Positions 35,726 to 45,483 are shown, counted from the stretch's first letter. The stretch is 64,000 nucleotides of DNA from CAWGYQ01 sp963817395 (GCA_963817395.1 CAWFOC010000008.1:1-64000), one strand, 5' to 3'. The notes: generated by a model not told the origin, from the sequence alone. Numbers and translations are program-made.

Positions 35726-36387
35726 TGTGCGAGCGTCGACGTGTGTCGGGAGAGCGAAGTCACGTTGCGGCAGTCGTCGCACTGGTCTCGGTTCTGATGG
35801 CGGGCGCGCGTGCCCAGGAAGTCATCGAACGCGTGCTGGCCGCCGTGGAAGGGCAGATCGTGACGCTGTCCGATGTGCGCGGGGTGCTGGCTCTCGGTCT
35901 GGCGCCTGACCCGCCTCAGGGCGCCGACCCCGTTGGTGCCGTACTGATCCGGCTGATCGATCGCGAGCTGATGCTCCGCGAGGTGCAGCGCTATTTGCCG
36001 CCCGAGCCAGCGACTACCGATGTCGAGCAGCGGCTCGACCGTGTCCGGTCCCGGTTCCCGTCGGAGCCTGCCTTCCGGGCCGCGCTGGCGCACACGGCGT
36101 TCGACGATGAACGTCTGAGGAACTGGGTTCGCAACGACCTGCGCATCGAGGAGTACCTGAGAGATCGATTCGCGTCCGCCGGCCAGCTCACCGGCGAAGA
36201 AATTGACGTCTACCTGAAACAGCACCAGGCCGAGCTGGCTCGCGAAGGACAGTCCCTTGACGCAGCGCGTGATCTGGCGCGGTCCGCACTGGCCGAGGAG
36301 CGCCGCACCGGCCTGATCGACGAGTGGCTCGCCGGACTCCGCCGGCGGGCGGAGGTCGTCAATCTCTATTTCGTCAATCCCGGCTGA
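35725..36387 (+). CDS. SurA-like periplasmic chaperone domain protein
   Basis: A 220-residue exported protein whose start overlaps the bamA-like stop (TGATG). The signal peptide ends at A-R-A-Q, and the mature N-terminus E-V-I-E-R-V-L-A-A-V-E-G-Q-I-V-T-L-S-D-V is the SurA N-terminal domain signature. The rest is helical, with no parvulin PPIase domain. It is therefore a chaperone-only SurA relative, likely escorting outer-membrane proteins to the barrel protein encoded before it. The 3' end overlaps the convergent glycosyltransferase by 22 bases. Confidence 0.82.
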   Translation: MCERRRVSGERSHVAAVVALVSVLMAGARAQEVIERVLAAVEGQIVTLSDVRGVLALGLAPDPPQGADPVGAVLIRLIDRELMLREVQRYLPPEPATTDVEQRLDRVRSRFPSEPAFRAALAHTAFDDERLRNWVRNDLRIEEYLRDRFASAGQLTGEEIDVYLKQHQAELAREGQSLDAARDLARSALAEERRTGLIDEWLAGLRRRAEVVNLYFVNPG

Positions 36388-37638
36388 CGCTCGCCGCGCT
36401 CGGTGAGCTCCCGAAAAAGCTGCACGAGCGCCACCGTCACGACATCCCAGGAGAACGTCGTCTCGACAATCTGCCGGCTGACGCGGCCCATGACCGCGAG
36501 CCGTTCGAGACTGGCCAGCGCTGTGGCGATCGTGCTCGACAAGGGGCTCGGCTCTCCCGGAGCGACCAGCCAGCCGTTCCGGCCCTCGTGCACCTTGTCG
36601 GGAAGCCCTCCGGCCCGCGTCGCGATGACGGCGCGACGGTGGGCCATGGCTTCGAGGGTGACGAGCGAGCTGCCCTCGTACAGCGTGGGATGCACGAAGA
36701 CCGTCGCCGCTTCATACCAGGCGTGCAGCTCGTCGTCGTTCACCCGGAGCGTCATGAGCGTTCGATCGTGGATGCCGAGCTCTCGCACGATTCGCTCCAG
36801 ACGGGGGCGGAACGGTCCGTCGCCCACGAGGACCCATCGCCACGCGAGCGAAGGAATGGCGGCCAGCGCCCGGGCCAGCACATCGAAGCCTTTGTTCTGC
36901 TCGATTCGTCCGACGCTCAACAGGAGAGGCTCGTTCAAGCCGCAGCCGGCGCGCGCCCGGAGCTTCGAGCTGATTTCAACCGGGACGGGCCGATCACACA
37001 CCTCGAGATCCACGGCGTTCGGTACGACACGGACGCGGTCGGCCGGGATGCGGAGCGCGTGGCGCACGATGGGCTCGAGCGATCGATCCGTGGCGATGAC
37101 ACAATCGGCGGCCCGGGCGCATGCACGGACCGCCGCGCGAAGCGGCGCGTAAGCCAGACGCTTCGTTCGTCCGATCGCCCAGCTGGCGCCTGACGCGCCA
37201 AACTCCTCGAGGCCCTGCGGGTTGAATACCAGCGGCGCCGAAACGTCGCCTCCTGCTGCGACGTCTCGCATACCCGAGCGCGCTCGCGCCCAGGCCGTAG
37301 ACGATGTCGATGCGGCCGGCGCTGACGAGTTCGGACGCCAGCCAGCCGGCCCGCAGACCGAACAGGGGGTACGCCGTGCTCCGATCGATCACCGTGGTGC
37401 CGCGGCGGCCGGCGAGCGGAAACGTGGTGTAGGGCACGAAGTGCGTGCTGGCGGCGCCCTCGAGCGCACGCGCGGACCCGGCGGACGGCCGGGTGATCAG
37501 GTGCACCTCGACGCCAGCTCGCGCCAGCTGGCGGACGAGATCGCCGGTGTGACGTTCGAGCCCGCCGTGCGCGTGCAGGGGCCACACCGACCGTGCGATG
37601 ACCGCGACACGAAGAGCGGCTGACAATGGCGCGCTCAC
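36366..37638 (-). CDS. Glycosyltransferase family 4, one apparent frameshift
   Basis: Last gene of the glycan operon. The N-terminal part (ATG at 37638, V-A-V-I-A-R-S-V-W-P-L-H-A-H-G-G-L-E-R-H) is a GT-B acceptor domain; near 37265-37275 the frame becomes nonsense, and another frame resumes with D-V-A-A-G-G-D-V-S and FNPQGLEEF. The C-terminal donor domain shows V-V-P-N-A-V-D, S-V-G-R-I-E-Q-N-K-G-F-D-V-L, and the E-x7-E motif in YEGSSLVTLEAMA. Together they give about 424 residues. The start overlaps the upstream glycosyltransferase stop by four bases. The sugar donor cannot be inferred. Confidence 0.85.
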
Positions 37639-38921
37639 ACCGGCAGGGTACCCGCGAGACCATTCGTTCGGCGCGGGCGCACGACCGATTCGTAGAGCGC
37701 CTCGACGCGAGCGACGACGCGCGGCGCGTCGAATGCCTGCTCAACGAGCTCGCGGGCGTTACGGCCCAGACGGGCCGCCAGGTCCGGATCAGCGGTGAGC
37801 CTGGCAATGGCGGCACCGAGCTCCTCGGGCGAGTCTGCCAGCAACCCGGTTTCCTCGTGGCGAACGATATCGCTCGTCCCGCCGGTATTCATGGCGGCGA
37901 TTGGCACGCCCAGCGCGGCGGATTCGAGGAGCACACGGCTCAGCGATTCCGGCCCATGGGAGGGAAAGACGAGCAGGGAGGCGAACTTCATCCATCCGAG
38001 CGTCTGCTCGCGCGGGAGCCAGCCTGTAAAACGCACGGTGCGGCCCGAGACGGCAGCCTCCCGTTCCAGGCGCGACCGATCGGGGCCCTCACCGACGATG
38101 ACGAGCGGCCCCCTGAAGTTCGCGCTCGACAAGGCATTCCAGAGTTTCCCAACGCCCTTGTTCGGCGCCAGCTTGCCGACGTAGAGCGCATAGGGGCCGT
38201 CCATCGGACACGGAGCCTGCGCAGCCGCCGCCCGAATTGCCTCGACATCCACGGGGTTCGGGATGACATGAAGCCGCGACGTCTCGAGCCCGGGCACCCG
38301 ATCGACAAGGTCGTGCGCGATGCGTGAGGCAACCGCGATGACGGCATCGGCCCGCACCAGGCTGACAGCCTTCGTCGCAAGGTTGCGACGCATATACGGG
38401 ATGAGGGGCAGCGCGAAGGGCCATGCGGCCCCGCCTCGTGGACGGATGCAACGTGTCATGCGCGCAGCGGAGCACCCCGGACAGAGGATGCCTGCGTCGG
38501 GATCGAGCATGAGGTCGGACCAGTAGCAGACCGGCCAGTAATCGCGCACGGTGCAGACAACGGGCAGGCCCGCTGCGCGCGCGGCCGCCACGGCCGGCGG
38601 CGTTGTCAGGACGTGCTGCGCGTGAAGCAGATCGACACGCGATTGCCTCACCAGCTCGACGAGGATTCGGGTCAGTTGCGCGTAGAGCCTTTCGTTCTTG
38701 TAGTAGTTGCGCACAAACGGGACGGATGGCGCGCGAAACGCGTGCTCGCGAACCTCGAGCCCGTCGTACTCCCGTGTGAACGAGTCCCGGCCGCCCGGAC
38801 GCGCCTGAAGAACGACCGGCTCGTGGCCGCGCTTCCGGAGCCCGCGGGCGAGCTCGAAGGTGCTCCAGCCGCTGCCTCCGCAGTTTGGGGGAAAGGAGTC
38901 GGTTGCGATCAGGATGCGCAC
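37635..38921 (-). CDS. Glycosyltransferase family 4
   Basis: A 428-residue GT-B enzyme. The N-terminal domain starts MRILIATDSFPPNCGGSGW with the glycine-rich loop, and the donor domain has I-P-N-P-V-D, Y-V-G-K-L-A-P-N-K-G and the E-x7-E-like segment G-P-E-S-L-S-R-V-L-L-E-S-A-A. A distinctive cysteine-rich insert (C-P-G-C-S-A-A-R-M-T-R-C) lies around residues 148-160 and recurs in some GT4 proteins acting on nucleotide sugars. It ends four bases inside the next gene (ATGA overlap) and is 12 bases downstream of the preceding one. Confidence 0.88.
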   Translation of the reverse strand: MRILIATDSFPPNCGGSGWSTFELARGLRKRGHEPVVLQARPGGRDSFTREYDGLEVREHAFRAPSVPFVRNYYKNERLYAQLTRILVELVRQSRVDLLHAQHVLTTPPAVAAARAAGLPVVCTVRDYWPVCYWSDLMLDPDAGILCPGCSAARMTRCIRPRGGAAWPFALPLIPYMRRNLATKAVSLVRADAVIAVASRIAHDLVDRVPGLETSRLHVIPNPVDVEAIRAAAAQAPCPMDGPYALYVGKLAPNKGVGKLWNALSSANFRGPLVIVGEGPDRSRLEREAAVSGRTVRFTGWLPREQTLGWMKFASLLVFPSHGPESLSRVLLESAALGVPIAAMNTGGTSDIVRHEETGLLADSPEELGAAIARLTADPDLAARLGRNARELVEQAFDAPRVVARVEALYESVVRPRRTNGLAGTLPV

Positions 38922-38933
38922 GAATCCGGTGCC

Positions 38934-40088
38934 CTACCGCCGCCGCGCAAGGCCGGCCAGCAGGGCCTCCTCCAGGCGCGAACAGTGATGCGTCCAGCTG
39001 AACTCGGCAACGGCTCGCGCGCGCGCCGCTTGGCCGAGCCGGGTTCGAAGCGCCGGATCGGCCAGTCGATCGAGGGCGTCAGCGAGTGCATCGCTTTCTA
39101 CGGCATCGTATAGCACGGCCTCGCGATCGTCGCTGACGATCTCGGTCAAGCGGTCGATGCGGGGTGCCACGACCGGAAGTCCGCTCGCCATGTACTCGAA
39201 CACTTTGAGCGGCGACCAGAAGAAGTCGAGCGACAGCGGTCCATGCGCGTGCGGCTCGAACGGCGCGACACCGATGTCGGCGGCCGCCAGCGCCGCAGGC
39301 ATGGCCGCGTGCGGCACGGCGCCCGTGAAGGTCACGCCGTCGAGCCCGGCCGCTGCCGCGCGGACGCGGCCGAGTTCTGGTCCGTCACCAATCAGCACGG
39401 CGTCCACGCCCGGCCGCTTGCGTTGGCGCAGCTTCGAGATGGCGGTCACGAGATTCAGCGCGCCATGCCAGCGACGGAACGCGCCGGCAAAGACCGCCAC
39501 GATGTGACCCGGCCGCCTGGCATAGGGCACTGCTCCAACGACATCCGGCCGGAACCTGTCCGTGTCGGCGCCCCACTCGATTCGAAGAATCCGCTCCGCG
39601 GGAACCCATCTCGGAACGATCCGCGCGCTGGGCGTGACGATGAGACCGGCAGCCCGACACTGCCAGTCGCGCCACCTGCGCATCGGCTCGACAAGAAGGG
39701 CGCGATCGACGAAGTGCTTGGGCGAGCCGGGATAGTCGATCACCGGTGCGTTCACCTCGAGCACGGCCAATGCGCCAGTCTCTACGGCGGCACGTACCCC
39801 TTCGCCGCCGAAATTGTAGTACCGCTCGATGATGGCGTCTGGCGCGAGTCGCCGTGCGAGGGCGCGCACGGCGCCGCTGCGCATCCACCGCAGCTGGCGT
39901 CGCGCGAGCGGCGGGCGCATGTCGTGCCACACGGCGCCGTTCGATGGGAAGCCGCCCTCGCCGGGGGTGGCCAACACGTGGACCTCATGACCGCGCGAGG
40001 CCAGGCCCCGCGCCACGGCTTCCACGTGCACGGCCCCGCCGACCGGGCCGGGAACCGTCTGATCGATCGCCGCGTAGAGAATTCTCAT
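38934..40088 (-). CDS. Glycosyltransferase family 4
   Basis: A 384-residue GT-B enzyme. I use the ATG at 40088, which overlaps the methyltransferase stop (ATGA) and gives a normal MRILYAAIDQTVPGPVGGAV N-terminus; the frame extends far upstream but in the shadow of the methyltransferase. The donor domain shows R-I-E-W-G-A-D, F-A-G-A-F-R-R-W-H-G and W-S-P-L-K-V-F-E-Y-M-A-S-G-L-P-V-V-A. The GT-B nucleotide-sugar site is complete by eye. Confidence 0.87.
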   Translation of the reverse strand: MRILYAAIDQTVPGPVGGAVHVEAVARGLASRGHEVHVLATPGEGGFPSNGAVWHDMRPPLARRQLRWMRSGAVRALARRLAPDAIIERYYNFGGEGVRAAVETGALAVLEVNAPVIDYPGSPKHFVDRALLVEPMRRWRDWQCRAAGLIVTPSARIVPRWVPAERILRIEWGADTDRFRPDVVGAVPYARRPGHIVAVFAGAFRRWHGALNLVTAISKLRQRKRPGVDAVLIGDGPELGRVRAAAAGLDGVTFTGAVPHAAMPAALAAADIGVAPFEPHAHGPLSLDFFWSPLKVFEYMASGLPVVAPRIDRLTEIVSDDREAVLYDAVESDALADALDRLADPALRTRLGQAARARAVAEFSWTHHCSRLEEALLAGLARRR

Positions 40089-41125
40089 GGGCGACCCGGC
40101 GGCTCCTTCACGAGCAGCGCGAAAAATGGGCCGGAGCGGGTCGATCCGAACAGCCACAGGTCGATCTTCATCAGCCACGTCACGGCGCGCAGCGAGCGAT
40201 AGACGAATCCCTGCCTCGCGACGATGCGCTTCCCGGCCGCGCGCGCCTGCCGCGCAGCGGCGTCCGGTTGCTCCCGGCTTCCGACGGCGAGCGTCGCGGC
40301 GCGTTCCGCCAAGCGGAGCAGGATGTTCTCGACGAATCCACCGACGAGCGGTGTGTAGTAGCGGATGCGGTCGATCCGGAACCCCGCGCGCCCGACGGTG
40401 TCGGTCAGATCCGGCACGTCGGCGAGGGGGTTGACGTGATCGGACTTGCGCAGTCGCTCCTGCCGGAGGTCGATGAGCCCGGCGCGTTCGAGGGCGGCCG
40501 CCGCGCGATTGATCCAGCGAAGCCCAATGGCGATGGACGCGTTCTTTCGGACATGGCTGTACACGAAGAGCCGTCCGTCGGGCTTCAGCACTCGGCTGGC
40601 CTCGGACAGCATCGGCTCGAGCGCTTCGCGTGAGAGATGCTCGAGGACGTCGAGCGCGTACGCCTTGGTGAATACTCCGTCGGCGAAGGGAAGGCGGCGC
40701 AGATCGCCAAGCACGAGATCCACGCGGTCGCGCGCCTGCTCTGCGAAATAGGGACTCACGTCGATCCCCACGCCGTACCCGCCGAGGTCGGCGTTCCACA
40801 GCAGTGCGCGTCCGCTGCCGCAGCCGAGGTCGATCACGGTGTCGTCCGGCCCGAGGTCGAGAAACTCGCGCAGCACGTCGTTGCGCAGTCCCGCCGACAG
40901 CACCGGAGGCGCGACGCTGGCCTGCCGCGCATCGGCGTGGAGCGCATCGTCCAGATACCGTGTTTGTTCGTCGAACGCGCGAAGCGGCCGCAGATCGAAG
41001 TAGCCCTGATCGGCCTGCGGATACACGGAGGCGCACGACTGGCAGCTCAATCGATTGGGACCGCGCGCCAGCGAGCCCCTGCAGGAAGGACACCGCACCA
41101 GCGTGAGCAGCCGTTCGGACGTCAT
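40085..41125 (-). CDS. SAM-dependent methyltransferase with zinc-ribbon N-terminus
   Basis: A 346-residue protein. The N-terminal about 35 residues are a Trm112-like zinc ribbon (C-P-S-C and C-Q-S-C). The class I methyltransferase core has VIDLGCGSGRALLW (motif I), then G-I-D-V-S, D-V-L-E-H-L-S and L-K-P-D-G-R-L-F-V. The long C-terminal part contains hydrophobic segments near residues 245-265 and 320-340, perhaps for membrane association. It overlaps the neighbouring glycosyltransferase genes by four bases on both sides, so it likely methylates a sugar or lipid-linked intermediate of the same pathway. Confidence 0.85.
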   Translation of the reverse strand: MTSERLLTLVRCPSCRGSLARGPNRLSCQSCASVYPQADQGYFDLRPLRAFDEQTRYLDDALHADARQASVAPPVLSAGLRNDVLREFLDLGPDDTVIDLGCGSGRALLWNADLGGYGVGIDVSPYFAEQARDRVDLVLGDLRRLPFADGVFTKAYALDVLEHLSREALEPMLSEASRVLKPDGRLFVYSHVRKNASIAIGLRWINRAAAALERAGLIDLRQERLRKSDHVNPLADVPDLTDTVGRAGFRIDRIRYYTPLVGGFVENILLRLAERAATLAVGSREQPDAAARQARAAGKRIVARQGFVYRSLRAVTWLMKIDLWLFGSTRSGPFFALLVKEPPGRP

Positions 41126-42324
41126 CGCGACTGGCCCGTCACCGTGCTGGCCTGCACAGCCTCGGCCAGCACGCGCTCGAGCCGCGCCGCGCGGGCGCTC
41201 CAGGAATACGCAGACGCCGACGAGAAGGCATTGGATGCGAGCCTGGACGCGAGCTGGGGGTCGGCAAGCAGGTGTTCAATCGCCGCGGCCAGGGCGGACG
41301 CGCTGCCGGGCTCGACGAGCACGGCATCCTCGGCGCTCAACACCTCGCGAAAGGCCGGCAGATCGGAGGCCACGATTGGCTTGCCGGCCGCCATGTACTC
41401 GAAGAGCTTGAGCGGCGAGCTGTAGCTGCGCGAGATCTCGGTTTCGGGATTCGGCAGCACGAGCACGTCGGCCTCCGACAGATAGCCAGCGACGTCGGCA
41501 GGCGGGACGAACCCGGTGAACCGGACGCGCTCCGAGATCCCGAGTGTCTCAGCCTGCTGCCGGAGACGTGCGAGATCCGGCTCGCGCTCGTGGCCGCCCA
41601 CGATCAGACCGCGCACCGCCGGCAGCATGCCGATGGCCAGTAACAGCAGATCCACACCTTTCCACGGATAGAGATGTCCTGCGTATCCGACGACGGGCGG
41701 CGAATGACGCACGGGAACGATGAACGCGCGCGAGGGCAGGAGCCGAACGCCGTCGGGTACGACCGTCACCCGCCGCGTGCCAAAGCGCCCTTCGAGCTCG
41801 CGCGCCAGCGTTCGCGTAATCGTCACATACCCATCGGCGTGCTTCCACACGCGGTGTTCGCGCCGTTCGAGGCGTGCCAGCTTGGTGCGGCTCGCGGGCG
41901 GCGCATTCGACAAGAGCGCAGGCAGCGCCGCGCTGACCGCAGGTGCAAAGCCGTGCGATTCGTAGACGACGGCTGGCCGAACTGCACGGGGAAGCCGCAC
42001 GAGCGCGGCGGCGACGCCCAGGTCCCTGGTCAGGATCACGCCCTGCTGTCCCATCCGCACGCTCTGCAGGACGGCGGTGCTCACGTAGGCAGCGCGCCTC
42101 ACCGAGGCGTGACCGGACGACGGCGCGAACTCCACGCGAAGCCGCGGCAGCGGAACGAGGCCATAGAAACTCAGCGGGTCGGTGCCGCGGTCGGAGCCGC
42201 CGTGCCTGACGCGCAGGGTCACGTCGTGGCCGCGGGACGCCAGCGCGTGGCACGTCTCCACGGTCTGGATGCCGTTGGCCCGCTCGAGTGGGAACCTGAT
42301 ATCGGCGAGGTAGAGAATTCGCAA
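41122..42324 (-). CDS. Glycosyltransferase family 4
   Basis: A 400-residue GT-B enzyme (MRILYLADIRFPLERANGIQ). The donor domain has V-V-P-D-G-V, Y-A-G-H-L-Y-P-W-K-G-V-D, F-T-G-F-V-P-P and S-S-P-L-K-L-F-E-Y-M-A-A-G-K-P-I-V-A-S, including the conserved Glu pair region. It overlaps the methyltransferase by four bases and starts 15 bases after the membrane-protein gene. Similar in length and motifs to the 38934 glycosyltransferase, but the two are clearly different sequences rather than recent duplicates. Confidence 0.88.
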   Translation of the reverse strand: MRILYLADIRFPLERANGIQTVETCHALASRGHDVTLRVRHGGSDRGTDPLSFYGLVPLPRLRVEFAPSSGHASVRRAAYVSTAVLQSVRMGQQGVILTRDLGVAAALVRLPRAVRPAVVYESHGFAPAVSAALPALLSNAPPASRTKLARLERREHRVWKHADGYVTITRTLARELEGRFGTRRVTVVPDGVRLLPSRAFIVPVRHSPPVVGYAGHLYPWKGVDLLLLAIGMLPAVRGLIVGGHEREPDLARLRQQAETLGISERVRFTGFVPPADVAGYLSEADVLVLPNPETEISRSYSSPLKLFEYMAAGKPIVASDLPAFREVLSAEDAVLVEPGSASALAAAIEHLLADPQLASRLASNAFSSASAYSWSARAARLERVLAEAVQASTVTGQSR

Positions 42325-42339
42325 GCCTGAGGCCGGCCG

Positions 42340-43774
42340 TCACCGATCGCTCGCCGGCGATCGATAGAAGCTCTCGCGCGCGAACACGTATCGATAGGCG
42401 AGAGCGGGCAACTGACGGGGAATGACGACGAAGTTATTGTAGGCGATTTGGGCCGGCTCGAGACGCTGGCGATCCATGAGGCCGCTCCCGAATTGCAGCA
42501 TGAGACCGACGTTCCACCAGACGCCCAGCATGACGGCCCGGCCGCTACCGCCCAGCGCATTGCACCCGGTCGCATCACCTGAAAGAGTGCGGTGAGGCCA
42601 ATGACCAGGATGGGCGTGAGGGCGACGAACCGGCGCTGCCCGAACGCGCCGGCGAGCGTCCATGAACCGACGCTGCCCGTCACGTAGATTTGACAGGCGA
42701 CCATGGCCAGCAGACACCACGCCAGCGGCGCCGATCTGCCGTTCGGCCCTTCTCGATTCCGCGCGAGCAAGCACATGAGGCCCGACAGGGCCAACAAGGC
42801 CAGTGGCGTCCATATCAGGAACCCGTGTGCAGGCGACAGAAGGACGGACCACGCGTAGGGCGCGGTCCATTCCATTTTCCGCGCGACGACATTCGAGGGG
42901 CCGACATGCCCGTTCAATGCGACATACACCAGGGCCTGCGGCAGGTATGTCACGGCGAACGCGACGGCCGCCACGAGCACGCGCGGCACCGCCTCTCTTG
43001 CCATCGTCGTCCATCCGCGTTGGCGGCATGTGAATGGTGTGCGCCACGAAGTCGAGGGACGGTCCGATGATGAAGAAGAGATCCTGCTCGCGCACCATCG
43101 CCATCAGTCCCGCCAGCGCGCCGAGGACCGCCAGCCCCGCGAGCGACCACCGCTGGCGCACGACGAGCCACGCGAGCACGAAGGCCGACACGGCAAAGGC
43201 CGACGACGCGTGTGACATCGGCGGTGCTACATACATGTAGAAGCACAGCGGTGTCCCAAACCAGATGGCCAGCGCCGCGGCGACGGCCGTTGGCGGAATC
43301 CGTTCTGCGGACCCGTAGACGACCCGCGCTGCGGCCACCATGGACAACACCACGGCAAGGAATCCATAGAAGGCGGATCCGTAGGCCACTGCGGCGATGT
43401 AGGTGTGTGACAGCCCGTCGGGTGGGCCCATCCCTCCGCCGGCGATCCGGACCGCGAGATCCGCGACGGCGTAGAACGGCGCCCACAGGATGGCGGGACC
43501 AATCGTCGCGAAGTTGTAACGCAACCCGGTTTCGCTCGTGCGCTCGAGAAAGGTCTCGTGAAAGCCGGGATTGCGCGCCGTCCCGGACTCGTAGAAGTAC
43601 CGGTACTCGTTGTCGAAGGACACGTCACCATCGAACCAGAGCGATCGGCAGGAACGAGAAGAACTCGATTTCGTCGGACGCGTAGATCCGCGGAGTGACC
43701 GCAGGCAGGCTGAACACGAACAGCACGGCGAGCGCCGCAATCGGCTGCCATCTCCAGGAACGAGTCGATCCCAT
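42340..43774 (-). CDS. Polytopic membrane protein of the glycan cluster, three apparent frameshifts
   Basis: Reconstructed across frames. The ATG at 43774 begins MGSTRSWRWQPIAALAVLFV with a first membrane helix and reads to S-F-L-P-I-A-L near 43640. A second frame continues W-F-D-G-D-V-S-F-D-N-E-Y-R-Y to about 43005. A third frame gives R-E-A-V-P-R-V-L-V-A-A-V through Q-V-M-R-P-G near 42545, and the second frame returns to end A-R-E-S-F-Y-R-S-P-A-S-D-R at 42340. About 10 hydrophobic helices and an early acidic periplasmic loop (Y-A-S-D-E-I-E) recall GT39/GT83-like lipid-linked mannosyl- or arabinosyltransferases, but this is not secure. Confidence 0.7.
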
Positions 43775-43777
43775 CGC

Positions 43778-44548
43778 TCAGTGCTCGACGAGCATGTAGC
43801 GGACGATTTCGAGTGTATTGAACCCGGAATGGCTGACGACGGGCGCAACCACGCTGCGCCGCACGATGTAGACGAATCCCCAGAATGCGCCGAGGACGGC
43901 CGTGGCAATGGCGGCATCCCAGCCCTGAATCGCGTGGCCGAGGCCAAACACCAGGCTGAAGACGACAAGCCCTACCCACACTCCTCCCAGATACTGCTCG
44001 AAGCGGTGCAGGATGAACGCGCGTTGGATTTCCTCGCGCACGCCGCCGGCGACGATGGCGACCAGCGCAAACAGGCCGGCTTCGGCGCCCGAGTCGATGA
44101 GCGCTTCGAGCGGGTTGCGCGGGACGTTACGCAGCCACGGAACGACGCGCGCGAGTGTCAGCATCAGCGCCATCACCAGGCCGACGACCAGCGGAATGAG
44201 CCAGACACCGATCAGGGCTTCGGACAGCACGCGGCGGTTTCCCAGGAAGATCTGTCTGGGTCTCTCTCCCTGGAGGACGAGCAGGAGAACGATCAGCCCT
44301 GTGAGCAGCACAGAATCGGCCAGGGCGAGACGAAACACGTACCCGCTCGACAGCTGTCCCTTGTCGTCGAGCGGCGCCCAGCCGGCCCGGCTCATCACGA
44401 TCATGATGAGCAACTGGGTCGGAAAGCTGGAACACAGCACGACCTCGACGAATGCCCAGAGCCTTTCGCTGATGGTGGTTGGTCGGGGGAGGTCGGTGGT
44501 GTGGTGAGTCGGTGAATTCCGGAAGGGAATCAGCTGGGGCCACCGCAC
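43778..44548 (-). CDS. CPBP family intramembrane protease
   Basis: A 256-residue membrane protein starting at a GTG. The CPBP (Abi, CaaX-protease-like) catalytic motifs are present: motif 1 REEIQRAF (E-E-x-x-R), motif 2 FGLGHAIQG with the catalytic His, and motif 3 HSGFNTLE. About six to eight hydrophobic helices are visible. It is the first gene of the minus-strand glycan operon, with only three bases to the next gene. CPBP proteases process prenylated proteins or act in bacteriocin self-immunity; its role in a glycan operon is not obvious and may be maturation of a membrane component. Confidence 0.83.
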   Translation of the reverse strand: MRWPQLIPFRNSPTHHTTDLPRPTTISERLWAFVEVVLCSSFPTQLLIMIVMSRAGWAPLDDKGQLSSGYVFRLALADSVLLTGLIVLLLVLQGERPRQIFLGNRRVLSEALIGVWLIPLVVGLVMALMLTLARVVPWLRNVPRNPLEALIDSGAEAGLFALVAIVAGGVREEIQRAFILHRFEQYLGGVWVGLVVFSLVFGLGHAIQGWDAAIATAVLGAFWGFVYIVRRSVVAPVVSHSGFNTLEIVRYMLVEH

Positions 44549-44646
44549 GAGACTGTATCACAGGGTCGGCAGGGCCCCGGCCGATTCGCGTTCATCTCCG
44601 TCGCGAGAACGCGCGGCGCGGATCCGACCGGGAGATCGATCGAGCG

Positions 44647-45483
44647 TCAGAGCTCGACGCGCAGTTGAAGCGGCTCGGTGAGTTGCACCTTCACGGCGGT
44701 GCCGGCAGGCAAGTGCACATCATCACCGCGCGTCGACATCACCACCGCGGTCCCAGCGCCGGCGCCCGTGGCGCCACCGATCGCCGCACCCCTTCCGCCG
44801 CCGATGATTCCGCCGACGATTGCGCCACCGACGGCAGGAAGCCCGATCTTCATCGCGTCTTCCTTTTTCGTGCCGCGCCCGGTGCGGTTCACCGTGGCGG
44901 TGCCGATGTCGTAGGTCTCCTCGCCGCTCCGCAGTCGATCGAACCGGAATCCGACGCTGGCACGTCCCTTCACCTTGGCCGGTCTCCGAACGCTGACGAT
45001 GCTGCCACTGAGAGCGGCGCCGGCCGGAATGACCGTCGTGCCATCGATCGTGACGGCGTCGGAGACGCGTGCGCTCACGGGTCCCTCGAGGCGGCTCACA
45101 TCCGAGCCCACGTCGGTTTCGAGCGTCGCGTCGATCGTCGTGCCGGCGGGGACGGTGACGTCCTTCCAGCGAGCCACCCGCAACTCTGCGGCGCGCTCGC
45201 TGGCGCTCACGGTCACCTCGCCAACCGCGGCCGCATCGGGGTTCTCGTCAATCAGCGCAATCGAGGTGACCTCGTCGCGTCTGATCACGCGGCGGCCTTC
45301 GCCGGGCGGATCGACGACGATTTCCTGCGCGCCCACTTCGAGCAGCCGGCCGCTGACCATCGTGCCATCGCGCTCGGTGACGGTCACCGCGGAACCTGGC
45401 GGCACCGCGTCGAACCCGGTCTTGCGGCTGCAGCCAGCAGCCAGGGTCAACGCGACAGCACAGCACATGAGCTTGGTGCGCAT
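44647..45483 (-). CDS. Lipoprotein with glycine-zipper-like region
   Basis: I start at the ATG at 45483 (MRTKLMCCAVALTLAAGC), giving a lipobox with Cys18; the frame's earlier start adds ten residues. The mature part has a small beta-barrel-like domain rich in Val/Thr (V-T-V-T-E-R-D-G), a second similar region with A-R-V-S-D-A-V-T-I-D-G-T-T-V-I-P-A-G, then a glycine-zipper segment G-G-A-I-V-G-G-I-I-G-G-G-R-G-A-A-I-G-G. Such segments insert in membranes. Function unknown; it diverges from the two-component operon. Confidence 0.8.
   Translation of the reverse strand: MRTKLMCCAVALTLAAGCSRKTGFDAVPPGSAVTVTERDGTMVSGRLLEVGAQEIVVDPPGEGRRVIRRDEVTSIALIDENPDAAAVGEVTVSASERAAELRVARWKDVTVPAGTTIDATLETDVGSDVSRLEGPVSARVSDAVTIDGTTVIPAGAALSGSIVSVRRPAKVKGRASVGFRFDRLRSGEETYDIGTATVNRTGRGTKKEDAMKIGLPAVGGAIVGGIIGGGRGAAIGGATGAGAGTAVVMSTRGDDVHLPAGTAVKVQLTEPLQLRVEL

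Noticed and set aside
44560..44590. GC-rich hairpin as terminator of the 44647 lipoprotein gene
   Set aside because: The stem is only about five base pairs with no T-tract; I could not support a terminator.
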